A stretch of DNA of 64,000 bases from Lineus longissimus (GCF_910592395.1 NC_088324.1:5174953-5238952), one strand, 5' to 3'. Positions 22,201 through 34,727 are shown, counted from the stretch's first letter. The notes: generated by a model from the sequence alone, not told the origin. Translations and numbers: made by a program.

Positions 22201-22436
22201 TGATCTTGAGCTGTTACGAAACCGTGACCCTAATTGCCCCGGTCGCCCAGCCGCAGTACACGTAAACGACTACGTGACTAGGCAAGATTGTCGTAAAGCC
22301 TTACAGTGTCCATTGTCATGTCACTACTCCAGGCTGTTCCATAAATTGAGCTCTGCCCCAACCAAAATTAGCAATATTCGGACTTAGTCACTTGCGATAG
22401 GGTTTGGAAATGGGACAGGTAAGTGGGAGATTAGAG
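19240..22436 (+). mobile_element. pogo-like DNA transposon (Tc1/mariner superfamily), 3,197 bp
   Basis: Perfect 27-bp terminal inverted repeats (19240-19266 and 22410-22436, beginning CTCTAATCTCCC) are flanked on both sides by TA (19238-19239 and 22437-22438). Removing the element and one TA restores the RT reading frame of Gypsy-B. Inside lies a four-exon transposase gene in the same orientation. About 560 bp without a gene lie between the transposase stop and the right repeat. Confidence 0.93.
19534..21861 (+). pseudogene. pogo/CENP-B-like transposase, four exons, one nonsense codon
   Basis: Proposed exons: 19534-19948, 20294-20516, 20686-21052, 21340-21861. All junctions have GT/AG and compatible phase. 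An acidic glycine-rich N-terminus is followed by a first helix-turn-helix (FAVHHRIHPRTFSRWL), then a CENP-B/Tc5-type second HTH in exon 2 (HGIPVSGIDLQ, DHWLTRFK). The DDE/D domain comes next, with candidate catalytic aspartates in INMDETF (exon 3), LILDRYPAH and LQPLDL (exon 4), and an acidic tail (DPDDADVDF). TAA at 20338-20340 in exon 2 (after DWFI) breaks the frame. The start could also be 19549 or 19603. The enzyme would cut and paste at TA sites in the nucleus. Apart from the stop the gene looks well preserved. Confidence 0.8.
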
Positions 22437-24102
22437 TAAAACCCCGGAAATGTTTCATTTTCCGGAAGGAGGTGAGGTTTTTAGGGCAGTTAATTTCAGA
22501 GGCTGGTAGTCGAGTTGATCAGGCAGACTTAGAGGCAGTAGCAGCGTTGAAGGACAGGGAACCAAAGACTGTAGGGGATGTTCGCAAGTTGCTTGGCCTC
22601 CTGGGCTATTTCCCTAAGTATATTCCTGATTTCAGTCAAAGGCCAAGCCCTTGTACGACCTACTGAGAGCCCGAGAGGAACTGGTACCAAAGTCGAGATC
22701 CAGACAGAAAGGTAACAAGCGTAATAAGCAAGGTCAGGCATCATCCAGACAAGAGGTCACATGGACAGGAGAGCACAAAGTTATTCTTGAAGGGTTGATT
22801 GACGTCCTCACAAGCCCCAAGGTCATGGCATTCCCGGATTTTAATGCTCCGTTTGTGCTGCAGACTGATGCGTCACAAGAGGGTCTGGGGGCGATTTTAT
22901 ACCAAAAGCAAGAAAATGGTAAGATGGCCGTGATAGCGTATGGTTCTCGCACTCTCATGCCAGCTGAGAAAAACTATCATCTGCACAGGGGGAAGTTAGA
23001 GTTTCTGGCGCTCAAGTGGGTGGTGACGGAGAAATTCCCCGATTACTTGTATTATGCACCCTCTGTTGACATTTATACGGACAATAATCCCCTCACATAT
23101 GTACTCACAACAGCAAAGCTTAACGCCACAGGTCACAGATGGGTCGCAGAACTGTCCGATTATAATATATCTAACATTAATTATAAGCCAGGTGTAACGA
23201 ACACAGCAGCGGATGCACTGTCAAGATTACCATTGGATGTGCATGGCTATATGAAGAAGTGTACAGCGACCACGGACCGAGATCAACTACTGGCAGTGTT
23301 GGGATCGCATGGCAAGCCTGAAAGTGAGGCAGACACCGACACGGGTTGGGTAAATTGTCCAGCCGAGACCGATAGAGAGAATGAGGCAGAGATTGAAGGC
23401 ATTGAGACGTTCAGCGATAGACAGATTCAACAGGCCCAGATGGAAGACGCTGAGCTGGCGAAGGTGATGGGTTGGTGTAAAGGGAAACAGAGGCCAACAC
23501 GACAGCAGTTGTCCAGAGAATCTCAGATGGTAAAGGCTTGGTTACGAGACTGGGACAGACTCAAGGTGTCCGAAGATGGGATCCTCCGCCGGTTGTGTCA
23601 TTTACCAGATGGGAATGTGGTCAATCAACTCTGTATGCCCGCCAAGTATCATCCATTGGTTTACCAGGAGCTTCACGAGAGAATGGGGCATCCTGGCGCG
23701 GAAAGGGTAATATCGCTTGCCCGTGATCGCTTTCACTGGCCAGGCATGAGTAAGGATATCACTACTTATGTCACAAAAAGGTGTGTTTGTATCAAGGATA
23801 AGAAACCAAACAGCCTTCCCCGTAGCCCGCTTAAGCCCATTCATACCACTTGCCCATTTGAATTAATCTCCATTGACTTCCTACATCTCGAGAAGGCCAA
23901 GGGTGGTTATGAGTACATACTTTTAATTGTTGACCATTTCACTAGGTTTGCCCAGGCTTATGCAACACGCAATGAAGCTGGTAAAGCTGCGGCAAATATA
24001 ATTTTCAACGATTTTATCCCTAGGTTCGGCTTTCCCAGCAGATTGCACCAAGACCAAGGGGGGGAATTTGAGAACGCACTCTTCCGTCAACTACAGCAGA
24101 AG
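22437..24102 (+). pseudogene. Gypsy-B RT end, RNase H and integrase N-terminal half
   Basis: The RT connection segment resumes with [20 protein letters not shown] and [15 protein letters not shown] one-base shift near 22640 leads into a long frame with RNase H (LQTDASQEGLGAILYQ, LEFLALKW, TDNNPLTY), a Cys/His zinc-binding region (HERMGHPG) and integrase D residues (ISIDF, HQDQGGEFEN). BEL-2 interrupts at 24103. Target site AGAAG (24098-24102) is duplicated at 35104-35108. Confidence 0.88.
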
Positions 24103-24402
24103 TGTCAGGAATTACGCATTCCTGAACCAAGTCATTTCCTGAATCAAGTTATTAGTTCGACAAATCGCTGCAGCTGCATGGGGCCAGGAAGTCTGAGGAA
24201 ATCCTTGCGGATTAAGCTAAGCTTAATCGTCTAAGCACCTTCTTTCATCTCTTAACATCTGTTAATTTGTAATCTTGTTTACTTAGTCAATAGTTTGTAG
24301 AAATAAAGTCAGTTGTAAAAGAGATACGATAGAGTCAAGTTCACCATCAATTTGTAGTCAGCAACTCCCCAGTAGAAAACCCGAAGTGCGGAGTTTTCGA
24401 CA
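24103..24402 (+). repeat. 5' LTR of BEL-2
   Basis: Begins TGTCAGGAATTACG and ends GTTTTCGACA. Identical to the right LTR after removal of the LINE and one copy of its target duplication. AATAAA at about 24302 may be the polyadenylation signal. Confidence 0.96.
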
Positions 24403-24420
24403 TGGTGCCGTGACCAGGAT
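24403..24420 (+). other. Primer-binding site of BEL-2
   Basis: TGGTGCCGTGACCAGGAT follows the LTR end directly. Confidence 0.65.
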
Positions 24421-24474
24421 CTGGGAAATTCACCGAGTAAATACACAACGCGATATACTAACGTAAAGGTCAAA

Positions 24475-27400
24475 ATGGATAAAATTGATCAACTCAAGAA
24501 AAACAGAGACTTGTTACAGGAAGCCTAGGACACCGGTTTCGAACAGGCAAATGCCGTGATTGAAAAGGAGTCACCAACGAAATTCGAACTGTCAAAAGTT
24601 GAAGCATGTTCAACAGAAATCGACGAAACGTTCGTCAAGTTACAAAGTCTAAACGTGGAAATAGCGAAACTAGTTACAAAACAGAAGGAAGATGACCTCA
24701 CCAAAGAGGAAATCTTACAAACGAAACAGAGGAATATAGACAATCGAACTAAACTAGTGCACGTGAGTAAGTTTGTAGAATTACAGTCCAAGAAAACGGT
24801 CGCAAAGCCAGCGACAGTCGACGCGCCAGCCGCGTCAGTACCCAAAACAGCGCAACTGCCAAAGTTGAAATTACCGACATTCGACGGGTCTTACACATCA
24901 TGGAAATCTTTTTGGGACACGATTGAAGCAGATGTTCTCAGTGCTAACTATGCGGATATCACGAAATACAATTATATCAAGGGACAGTTAACGGGCTCAG
25001 CGACAGACGCTGTTGCTGGTCTTCAAGCTTCAGGGGAAAACCTGAAAGTACTGGTAGAAATCTTGAAAGAACGTTTCGGACAACCCCGAAAAATCATTCG
25101 ATCACATGTGAATAACCTCTTAGAAATGCCAGGGCCTGCAGGACATTATAATGCTCTCCGGGAATTCCACAACCGAGTAATGGGGGACATACGGTCCCTA
25201 GAAAACCTCAACGTCGATATCTACAAATGCGCTCCGTTTATTGTACCAATCATCGAAAAGAAGTTACCGAAATTCTTCCGGGAAAAAATGGGAACCTCAG
25301 GGCAACAGGATGCTTTTGACTTAAAGCGATTCATGCAGTCTTTCTCGGAACAGCTTGAAAACGTTGGAGAACGCGCAGATGCTCCTCCACAGTCGGATAT
25401 TAGTCATAGGAAAAGTACGCAGAATCAGAATCGAAACCTGAACGGGAGTAAAGTTTCATTGGATTCGTTTGTAAGTGTGCCCGCAGCCAAACCCAAAATG
25501 TGTCAATTCTGCAACTCCAGTCACAGTTGTTTTGAATGCACTCTATCACCAACAAACCGATACAATGCCGTTTTCAACAAACGCCTGTGCAGCAACTGTC
25601 TTCGAACATCTCATATCGCCAAGGAATGTAACAACCGCAGCAAATGCCACACGTGTGGTAAAAAGCACCACACCAGTCTTCACGAATACTTTGAACAGAA
25701 ATACAGAAATTCAAGTAACACAGGAATGTGTGCCGTAACCCCCAAGTACTCCGATGTACAAAAAATCGATATCAATGATCACGTGGGATTTAAAACAACA
25801 AACGTGAACTCCAAAAAACGCGCAACCAATAGGCCGTCCACAGTTCTACTAGAAACAGGGTATGTTACCTTACAGAATAAAGGGAAGGAAGCCACAGCAG
25901 GAGTGCTGATTGATAGAGGAAGCATGTCCTCTTACATTCGCAAAGATACAGCACAAAAGCTTCAACTCAACCCGGTGCGTTCCCAATCCATAAGTGTTAA
26001 TGGCTTCGGAGGCCACTCTTCAAAACGGCAATACGACATTGCAAATGTTGAAATTGCAACCACTGACGGCATCAAAATAATTGAAGTTCTCATCACCGAT
26101 GAAATAGTCAACCCCATCAATCAACGAGGATGGAATACATGTAAGGAGTACCCATACATAGCGAATATTGAAAACAAGTTAGCAAATAACTTTAGTGCCG
26201 ATGAATTCACCGTGGATATCATGATTGGATGTGATCATGCCTTCCAGTTCCTTGAAAATCGTCTAGTGAAAGGGGACGGGCCGACAGTACAGTATTCAAA
26301 TTTGGGATGTTTTGTGTCAGGACCACTGTTTCCCGTTAAAATCGAACACTCCGTGATTACATCAGCAGATCGAATCAACACAACCGCAAACGAACATATC
26401 ATCGAGGACAATGATCCCGAGATACAATCACTTGAGGAATTCATCAACAGCAGCACTCTTCAGCCAACGGATGAAAATGACACTGATTTCGATGAACAGT
26501 TTAAATCGGACTTCATGCAAAAAATCGAGTTCAAGGATGGGAACTATTCGGTTCCGTTACCATGGAGACCAGACCACGCGGAACTACTCACTAACAGAAG
26601 GGAATGCGAAGCCAGGCTACGTCAAGTCATGGCAAGATTACGTAAGTTAAACCTTCTCAACAACTACACCCAAGTAATGCAGGAAAACCTGGACAAGGGT
26701 TTCATCTCAGAGGGCAGCCCAGATGACTGTGACACCGGCCACTATTTGCCTCATTTTCCCGTACTCCGTGACAGTGAAACAACCCCCCCGAGAATCGTTT
26801 TTGACGCCAGTAGTGGTAGCCCATCGCTCAACTCATGCCTTTATGAAGGACCTAATATGCTTCAAGACCTAACTGAACTGATCATGCTCTTTCGGACCAA
26901 ACGGATTGGTCTGTCCGCAGATATCGCTCGTGCCTTTTTAGCTGTGCATTTGTTAGAATCGGAGAGGAAGTGGGTTAGATTCCTCTGGTATAAAGACAAT
27001 GATGTCTCGAAAGAACTGATTCCTTATCACTGTAACACTGTCATATTCGGAAATGTTTCCAGCCCATTCGCCCTCGCTATCACTCTGCACAAGCATCTGT
27101 CTAGTTACGATACCCTAGTTGCCAAGGATATGAAAACAAAATTCTACGTTGACAATCTGTTAACCGGAGTCGATTCAAATCAGGAAGCATTGGATTACTT
27201 CCAGGAGTCTCGTGAGATCATGAACCACGCGTCTTTCAATTTGCGCCAATGGAGTTCAAACTCGGAAACACTCGATGAAAGAATCAGATCGGAAGGAGTA
27301 CAAACAAAATCTGACATTGTAGGGGTACTTGGACTGAAATGGGATACCAAATCTGATCAGATTTCAGTCGCGAAAAAGGATCTCAAATCATCAGGAGAAC

Positions 27401-29862
27401 TTTCAAAACGTAAAGTAACATCTCAGACCGCATCAATCTTCGACCCGCTCGGAATTGTAGCACCGCTGACAGTCCCTGCTAAGTCTTACGTGAACAACCT
27501 GTGGAGAGGCCAAAAAACCTGGGATGAACACTTATCAATCACCGAACGGCAAGAATGGGAAACAATCAAACAGGAGTCCCTCCCTCTCACGCACATGCTA
27601 TCTATACCCCGTTGGCTAGGGGGTGACACCAGCAAACCGTTACAAATCGTAGTATTCTGTGATGCATGTCCCACCACCGCCATTGGTTGTGTCGCTTACG
27701 CTAAACAGAACAATAAAGTCGCCCTCATCGGCTCTAAGAACAAAGTCATCTCAGAGAAAAATGTCAATTTCACAGTCCCTAAGCTTGAACTGATGGCCAT
27801 GGTCTTGGGGGTAAATTATGCAGAGACCTTGCGAAATACCTACATCACGCAGTATCAGACAATCGAAGTGGTATACAGCACTGATTCAGAGATAGCGCTT
27901 TATTGGCTCAGATCCAATAAAAAACTCAAGCAGTTTGTTCACAACCGCGTGCAAACAATACGTCAGAAGTCAGACTTGACTTCTTGGTACCATGTGTCAA
28001 CCAAACAAAACGCTGCAGACATCTTATCACGTGGTGCGACACATCAGGAATTGAAGGACTCTTCATGGCTGCAGGGACCAAAATGGCTCAAGGATGATTA
28101 AACCACGTGGCCTTTAACCGCACTTTCCGACCTAACCTTGAACAGTTCCGTCTCTCTGACAGCTGCGTTTGAAATGCAAAATGACTTCGTTGTTACAAGC
28201 ATGGTCGCAACAACACCTGTCGCAAGTATCAGCGACGTTATAGCACAGGACAAGTTCAGTTCATGGAATAGACTTCTGAGAATTACCGCCTTAGTATCAC
28301 GCGCTTTCAAACCCGGACTCAAAAACAGGAATAAACTGTCTGCACAAGATATCGCTAACGCGGAAGAAAAATGGATTACAAATCTTCAAAACGAACACTA
28401 TAAGCACGTTACGGATTACTTGAAGTTAGAACAAAGTGGAAGGCATAAGCTGCCTTCTCGACCCACAATCATCAGTCAATTAGGGCTCGTTCTTGACAAA
28501 AAAGGAACAATTCGTTGCGGCGGGAGGCTTACTAATTCAGACGTCAGCTCAGACAGGAAGTACCCAATTCTCCTGCCAAATCAATCCTACATAACAACGT
28601 TAATCGTCCGGAACGCCCACCACAACGTGGTACACTACGGCTTAGGGTCCACCATGGCTTATCTTCGGGAGAAGTATTGGGTCACATCAATGCGCTCAAC
28701 CGTTAAGAAAATCATCGGACATTGTGTAATCTGTAAGAAAGTGTCTGGGCGTCCATATCTGACTCCCATCGCACCACCACTGCCAGACTTTCGGATTAAC
28801 GACTTGTCAGCTTTCAAGTCCACTGCTGTAGATTTTACATCACACCTCTACGTACGAATTAAGGACTCGATACAAAAAGTGTACGTTTGTCTCTTTACGT
28901 GTTGCACCACGCGAGGCATACACCTTGAAATCACGCCGGACTTAACTGTTGAATCATTTCTAAGAGCTTTCAGACGTTTCACTTCAACACATTCAGTGCC
29001 TAGCCTCATTTACTGTGACAATGCCAAAACGTTTACAAGCGCCGACACCGAGCTGAAACGGCTGTACAACATTGTGGGAACAGAACAATTCCAAAACCAC
29101 CTGTCTAAGAAAGGAATAACATTCAAATATGCACCCGTACAAGCCAGCTGGTTTGCTGGCGTTCATGAGAGACTGATTGGTGTGACGAAACTTGCACTTA
29201 AGAAAACCTTGCGCAAATCACTCGTTCCAATTGATGAGTTTCAAACTCTCATCAAAGAAATTCAAGCAACGGTAAACAACAGACCACTCACATATTTGTC
29301 ATCAGATCCAAATGAACTCAAAGCGATAACACCGAATAATCTGATATACGGACATGATATGTCTTTGTTGCCACACGAAGGAGAAGATAACTTGGATGTA
29401 ACATACGCCGGCAGAGATAAACTTGAGAAATTGGCGTACAAACGCGCAGAACGACTACAAACATTCAAGAAACGTTTCTATGACGAGTATCTCGCTAGGC
29501 TACGGGAACAACACCAGTACGAACTTAGCAAACAAAATGCCAAAGCTGACATCATTAAAATTGATGACGTCATTCTTGTACACGACAAGGATGCCAAGAG
29601 GAGACACTGGAAACTTGGGATCATAAAAGAACTCAACAGAGGCCAAGATGGGCTGACCCGATCTGCGCTTGTCAAAACTGCCACAGGGCAATCTAACCGA
29701 GCAATCGGAAAATTGTATCCGCTTGAGTTAACCGTTGACGAGAGCATCGAACGGTCTGCGCAAATCAAATCTGTTCAAAAAACAAAATCTCGACCAAAAC
29801 GGTCAACCACTGACATTACGAGGCTCAAAATCAGAGAGCACTTGGATTACTACGGACAGTAG
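24475..29862 (+). pseudogene. BEL-2 gag-pol polyprotein, two nonsense codons
   Basis: A single frame of nearly 1,800 codons from ATG 24475 to TAG 29860-29862, interrupted only by TAG 24526-24528 and TAA 28099-28101. Order: coiled-coil N-terminus; DUF1759 gag (KLPTFDGSYTSWKSFWD); three Cys/His clusters (about 25499-25682); peptidase A17 with LIDRGS where D-S/T-G is usual; RT with YVDN (about 27149), a known BEL/Pao variant; RNase H (FCDACPTTAIG, STDSEIALYWL); then, after the second stop, integrase zinc motif, D-D-E residues (AVDFT, YCDNAKTF, GVHERL) and DUF5641. Initiation at 24556 would avoid the first stop. Product: virus-like particle and cDNA integration machinery. Confidence 0.93.
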
Positions 29863-30387
29863 ATATTGTAGCGTACGTGACATTCCGTTTTAATATTCAC
29901 TTCGTCAAAGCTATACACTTGGGCAATGTATAGTAATGTGGATGCTCCCCTCCGTCGGGGTTACGACGCCTGTCGTCCATGAGAAACTGAAGAGACAATC
30001 AACATAATCGAATTGACATTTGAATTTCATCTATATTGAAATACTAGAACATTATCATGGAATATTAGTTAGTTGTAACATGTTTGACACCATCGTGCTA
30101 TAGATATTCATCTTTTGATCATCATCATCTCGACATTTAGTTTAGAAACTTTAGAATCTCAATACGGATTAATCTCTTTAACGTACTTTGCATGTATTGA
30201 AGCTTATCTACCATCTCATGTTTACTTCAAGTATTTTGTGTAGTTAGCGGTTTCGAACACCGTTTAGTATCAGTCAGTCTGGATTGCAGACCACCGAGGA
30301 TGATTAGCCAATCACTGTTTAACTATTCAGGGATTAAAATAATCATATGATTAAAGGATTAACCATGTGCTTGCGGGCGGGGGGGAA
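29863..30387 (+). other. BEL-2 3' UTR with polypurine tract
   Basis: Non-coding. The run GGGCGGGGGGGAA directly before the 3' LTR is the likely plus-strand primer. Confidence 0.75.
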
Positions 30388-31001
30388 TGTCAGGAATTAC
30401 GCATTCCTGAACCAAGTCATTTCCTGAATCAAGTTATTAGTTCGACAAATCGCTGCAGCTGCATGGGGCCAGGAAGTCTGAGGAAATCCTTGCGGATTAA
30501 GCTAAGCTTAATCGTCTAAGCACCTTCTTTCATCTCTTAACATCTGTTAATTTGTAATCTAACATTGTGCCAGTAATCTCAGCCAACAGTTTTGACATGG
30601 GTGTGTAGGTAACTTGCAGATTAGTCGCGCATGTGGTTGTGAGTTCAATTTTCCAACCAAACCTGTTACTCAGGCTGAGATCAAATGTTATGCGATATGA
30701 TTGTACACAACTTGTTGAGCCACAATAGCACTGATGACTGTATCAATATCTTGTTTTCGGTTGTTAATAGGTTTAAAAAATAACAACCTACTATAAGCGT
30801 TTCAAGTAAATGTGTTCATTACACTCCAACAACATAATTATTTTCATTTGTGGCAAGCCAATCCACTTAATCCTGTATCTACTGTGGTACTTGTACTAAT
30901 TTCAATTCCTCCTAAAATGTTCACCTTATTCTTCATTATGTACTTGTTTTACTGTATGTTTCTAGCTTGGCAGCTTCCCAGGATCCTATTGTTGTATTCT
31001 A

Positions 31002-34000
31002 TTGTACTTAATGGCGATTGAGTTAGCCCTTTGGAGGGCGAGAGTTGGTGAGTTTAACGGTGGAACTACATTCCGCTTTAGGGGCGGTGTGTCATCTTTT
31101 ATGCATAAGGTTAATGTGCCATTACTATTAATCCAAAGAGATGCCTTTCTTGGTGGCACTGCTCTTCTACTCTGTATGCTTTTTATGTTAATTAACCAAA
31201 AACTTGGTTTGGTCCTTATCTACTGTTGCCTCTTCTCAGTGATAAGACTTGTACTTCTCGTGGTGCCGTTTGGTGTATTTCTGATTGTCAAAAACTTATT
31301 GTCGCATCCTTTAGCTCCACGTGGTATTGTCTACTATGCTTCAACAGTTTTCATCTTATTGTTATTGGTTCCTGGGCTGTGGGATTTGACCATTTTTGTT
31401 GTTAATCCTGACTTTACGAGTAAACTTATTCTCCTGGCTGGTGATGTTGAATGTAATCCAGGGCCTAATATTAATGCTTTTAATGTATTGTTCACAAACA
31501 TAAACAGTCTCTCCGCTGAAAAAGGTCAGCGACTCAATGCTCTAAGCATGCGTCTAAAAACGGACAATATTCACATTGCTTGCCTAAGTGAAACGGGGTG
31601 TAATTTGAACCCAAGTGATTGTACAATTAGTGGATACCACAACATTGACCAGTCTGTTTACAAGGCAAGTGCCCGTGGTCTAATGGTCTATGTTCATGAT
31701 TCTCTTGTTGTCGATAGGCGATTTGACCTGGAGACACATGAAGGTTGTATGTGGTTGGATGTAAAGATAGGGCGGCGAACACTTCTCTTAGGGGTGTTTT
31801 ATCGTTCACCTTCGCAGGATAAAGCGACAAGGGACGCTTACTTTGCTGAGTTTGACAGGAGTTGTACCCTGGCTTCTAAATCAAAAGTAGATGTTACATT
31901 AATTGGAGGTGACTTTAATGCTAGGAATAAACTATGGTGGGACGGGGATGTTAATACGTGTGAAGGCTCTCAGTTGTTTGATTTATCTGTTAAACATCAA
32001 CTGTCCCAGTTTATTCATGAACCTACCAGGATCACTGACAGTTCCAAATCTTGTATTGATCTGGTTTTCAGTAATGCTCCTGGGTATGTGCTGGACGCAA
32101 CGGTTGAAGCCCCAATTGCCATGTCAGATCATAGTTCTACTATTGTTTCCTTGGACTTCTCTAAACCAGTGACTGACACTCCTACAACCAAAACAATCTG
32201 GAGCTATTCGAGGGTACACATTGATGCCCTAAATGCTGCTGTCGCTGACAATGATTGGGAAAGAGTGTTTATTGGCAACAATGTAAATGACATCACTTCC
32301 TCTTTTGTTGAGGCGTTATCCAGTATATTCAATGAGCAGATACCGCATCATGACAAAGTTATCAGAGCTAAGGACATGCCGTGGTTCTCCAGTAGGATTA
32401 AGAAAGCTGTAAATAAACGGGACAAAATGTATAGGAAACTTGTAAGGAACAATAGTATTGGCAATTTTGCTCGATACAAAGATTGTGCTAAGTGTGTGTC
32501 TGACCTAGTTACTTCAGCTAAGAAGACATTTCATGAAAATGTATGTAAGTCTCTTGATACCAGTTCGTCCAGCAGCAAAAACTATTGGCATATTATTAAG
32601 CAACTGCTCGGTAAAAAGTTTGCCTCTGGTATCCCATGTATTGTTCACAATGATAATATGTATGTTTCCCAGCAGGAAAAGTGCCAGCTATTCTTGGAAC
32701 AGTTTATGGTCAAATTTCATCATGACCACAATGAGGTCTTGTCCCCTGTTTTCCCTGCAAGGACAATGGCATCAATTAGTGACCTGAGGACCACTGAACT
32801 CGAGGTCAGAAAACTTCTATTGGACTTGGACGTCTCAAAACAAGGCGGCGTCGATGGTCTAACAAATAAAATGCTCAAACTTGTAGCTTCTTCTCTTGCA
32901 AAACCACTGTCTGAGTTATTTAATGTCCTCCTACAGCATGGCAGTTTTCCTGATTGTTGGAAATTAGGCATCATAGTGCCGATCTATAAGAATAAAGGGA
33001 GTAAGTCATGTCCTTCTAATTACCGTCCTATTACCCTGCTAAACTCCATGTCTAAGTTGTTTGAAAAGGTTGTGTACTCATCTATGTATGATCATTTGCA
33101 GCTCAATGAGCTTTTATTCAAACGTCAATCTGGCTTTCTTCCTGGTCATAGTACTGATAAGCAGCTTCTAAGTATTGTAAATATGATTCTTTCAAATTCT
33201 GAAAATGGTATGGAAACTAGAGGGGTTTTTCTTGATATTGCGGGGGCCTTTGATGCTGTTCCGCATTTTCTTCTCCTTCAAAAGCTTAAGGCCTATGGTA
33301 TAAGGGGAAAACTTCTTGAACTGCTCAGGTCGTACCTTTCAAACCGCAAGGTTAAGGTAAAGATCGAAAGTTCTTCTTCGGATCTGAGCCCGACAGGTTA
33401 TATTAATAGTGGTGTTCCACAGGGTTCTATACTTGGCCCGCTCCTCTTCTTATTGTATATTAATGATCTAAGTGATGTTGTTAAAAATTGTATCTTGTAT
33501 CTTTATGCTGATGACAGTTCTTTATTTCTCCCGGCCTTGCCGAATTCCACTGACGAAACCCATACTCTTATTCAAAATGACCTTCACAATTTGTCAGTTT
33601 GGTCGGATGTGTGGAAACTTGATTTTAAAGCGTCAAAAAGCAAAGAGGTCATATTTCACTCTCCTCGTAAAACTATCAATAACCATCCACCTCTGTCTTT
33701 GGGTACGGGAGTTATTCCAAGGGGCGCATTCCATAAGCACCTTGGTGTTACACTTGATGAGTGTTTGACTTTTAGCATGCATATCAACAATATTGTAGTA
33801 AAATGTAACAACATGTTAAATCCACTGAATGCTTTGAAGTTTACGGTTCAATCAAGGCATCTTGAACGCATGTATCTATCATTTATATTACCTCATCTTG
33901 AATATGGATCTATTATATTTGACTTTACCAATCAGGGTCTACTTTCTCAATTAGATAAAATCCATTATAGGGGTGCCATTATAGTCAGTGGTTGTATTCA

Positions 34001-34727
34001 TGGGACTAACACCCAAAAGGTTTTAAAATGTTTGGATTGGATGTCACTTTCTGCTCGGCGTAGGGAAAAAAGATTGGTGCTTATGTATGAGGTACAACAC
34101 AATTTGGTACCATGTTATGTCAATGAAATCTTTGACATTTATCGTAATCGGGCGCCTCCTGGCCGTTTAAGGACTCAGCGAGACTATGTACTTCCCCCTA
34201 GATCATCTGCAAGATTTAGCAAGTCAACTGTGCCATGTGTAATTAGAGATTGGGAGTCTGTGCCTGTCAATATAAAAAACTGCTTCTCAAGAAACTCATT
34301 TAAATACAATATCCGAATTTTTCTGAGAGGTAAACATAACCTTCTTACTTCTACAAAATTGGCTCTTACTCGTAAAAATGAACTTTCACTCAATAGGACA
34401 AGGTGTGACTTAGTTTTTCGGTGTCACTTTTATTCCCACAATTTTACCAACGTTTTAAGTCCATCTTGTGATTGCGGGGCTCACTCCCAATCTACTAAAC
34501 ACCTTCTCTTTAATTGCCCTTTATTAAATGATTTACGTAACGATTTCTTGAATGATCCTGGTTTGCTGCCACACCTTACTTCTGTTAGGTTTTTCAATCT
34601 TCGTGTTGATGAGAGGCTCCATTTTCTTCTTAATGGTCAATTTTCATTGGACCTTACTTCAAACAGGCTTGTTGTAGAAAAAACAGCCACTTTTCTCAGT
34701 AATATTATCGCCTTTTCTGGTAACTAG
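31002..34727 (+). CDS. LINE ORF: hydrophobic leader, 2A peptide, AP endonuclease, reverse transcriptase
   Basis: An uninterrupted 1,241-codon frame. Residues about 30-145 contain several hydrophobic stretches that look membrane-active. Residues 147-155 spell GDVECNPGP, a 2A ribosome-skipping motif, so the leader would be released from the enzyme. The AP-like endonuclease follows (FTNINSLS, LSETG, LIGGDFNARN, SDHS). Then comes RT with NYRPITLLNSMSKLFE, QSGFLPGHSTDKQL, GVPQGSILGPLLFLLYIND and YADDSS (about 33504), and a C-terminal Cys/His cluster (CDCGAHSQSTKHLLFNC). The enzyme nicks target DNA and copies its RNA there. Starts at 31002 or 31017 are both possible. All key residues seem present, so this copy may be active. 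CR1, L2 or Jockey affiliation needs a tree. Confidence 0.92.
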   Translation: MYLMAIELALWRARVGEFNGGTTFRFRGGVSSFMHKVNVPLLLIQRDAFLGGTALLLCMLFMLINQKLGLVLIYCCLFSVIRLVLLVVPFGVFLIVKNLLSHPLAPRGIVYYASTVFILLLLVPGLWDLTIFVVNPDFTSKLILLAGDVECNPGPNINAFNVLFTNINSLSAEKGQRLNALSMRLKTDNIHIACLSETGCNLNPSDCTISGYHNIDQSVYKASARGLMVYVHDSLVVDRRFDLETHEGCMWLDVKIGRRTLLLGVFYRSPSQDKATRDAYFAEFDRSCTLASKSKVDVTLIGGDFNARNKLWWDGDVNTCEGSQLFDLSVKHQLSQFIHEPTRITDSSKSCIDLVFSNAPGYVLDATVEAPIAMSDHSSTIVSLDFSKPVTDTPTTKTIWSYSRVHIDALNAAVADNDWERVFIGNNVNDITSSFVEALSSIFNEQIPHHDKVIRAKDMPWFSSRIKKAVNKRDKMYRKLVRNNSIGNFARYKDCAKCVSDLVTSAKKTFHENVCKSLDTSSSSSKNYWHIIKQLLGKKFASGIPCIVHNDNMYVSQQEKCQLFLEQFMVKFHHDHNEVLSPVFPARTMASISDLRTTELEVRKLLLDLDVSKQGGVDGLTNKMLKLVASSLAKPLSELFNVLLQHGSFPDCWKLGIIVPIYKNKGSKSCPSNYRPITLLNSMSKLFEKVVYSSMYDHLQLNELLFKRQSGFLPGHSTDKQLLSIVNMILSNSENGMETRGVFLDIAGAFDAVPHFLLLQKLKAYGIRGKLLELLRSYLSNRKVKVKIESSSSDLSPTGYINSGVPQGSILGPLLFLLYINDLSDVVKNCILYLYADDSSLFLPALPNSTDETHTLIQNDLHNLSVWSDVWKLDFKASKSKEVIFHSPRKTINNHPPLSLGTGVIPRGAFHKHLGVTLDECLTFSMHINNIVVKCNNMLNPLNALKFTVQSRHLERMYLSFILPHLEYGSIIFDFTNQGLLSQLDKIHYRGAIIVSGCIHGTNTQKVLKCLDWMSLSARRREKRLVLMYEVQHNLVPCYVNEIFDIYRNRAPPGRLRTQRDYVLPPRSSARFSKSTVPCVIRDWESVPVNIKNCFSRNSFKYNIRIFLRGKHNLLTSTKLALTRKNELSLNRTRCDLVFRCHFYSHNFTNVLSPSCDCGAHSQSTKHLLFNCPLLNDLRNDFLNDPGLLPHLTSVRFFNLRVDERLHFLLNGQFSLDLTSNRLVVEKTATFLSNIIAFSGN
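31440..31466 (+). other. 2A ribosome-skipping motif in the LINE
   Basis: Encodes G-D-V-E-C-N-P-G-P, a full match to the 2A core. It sits between the hydrophobic leader and the endonuclease. Confidence 0.85.
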
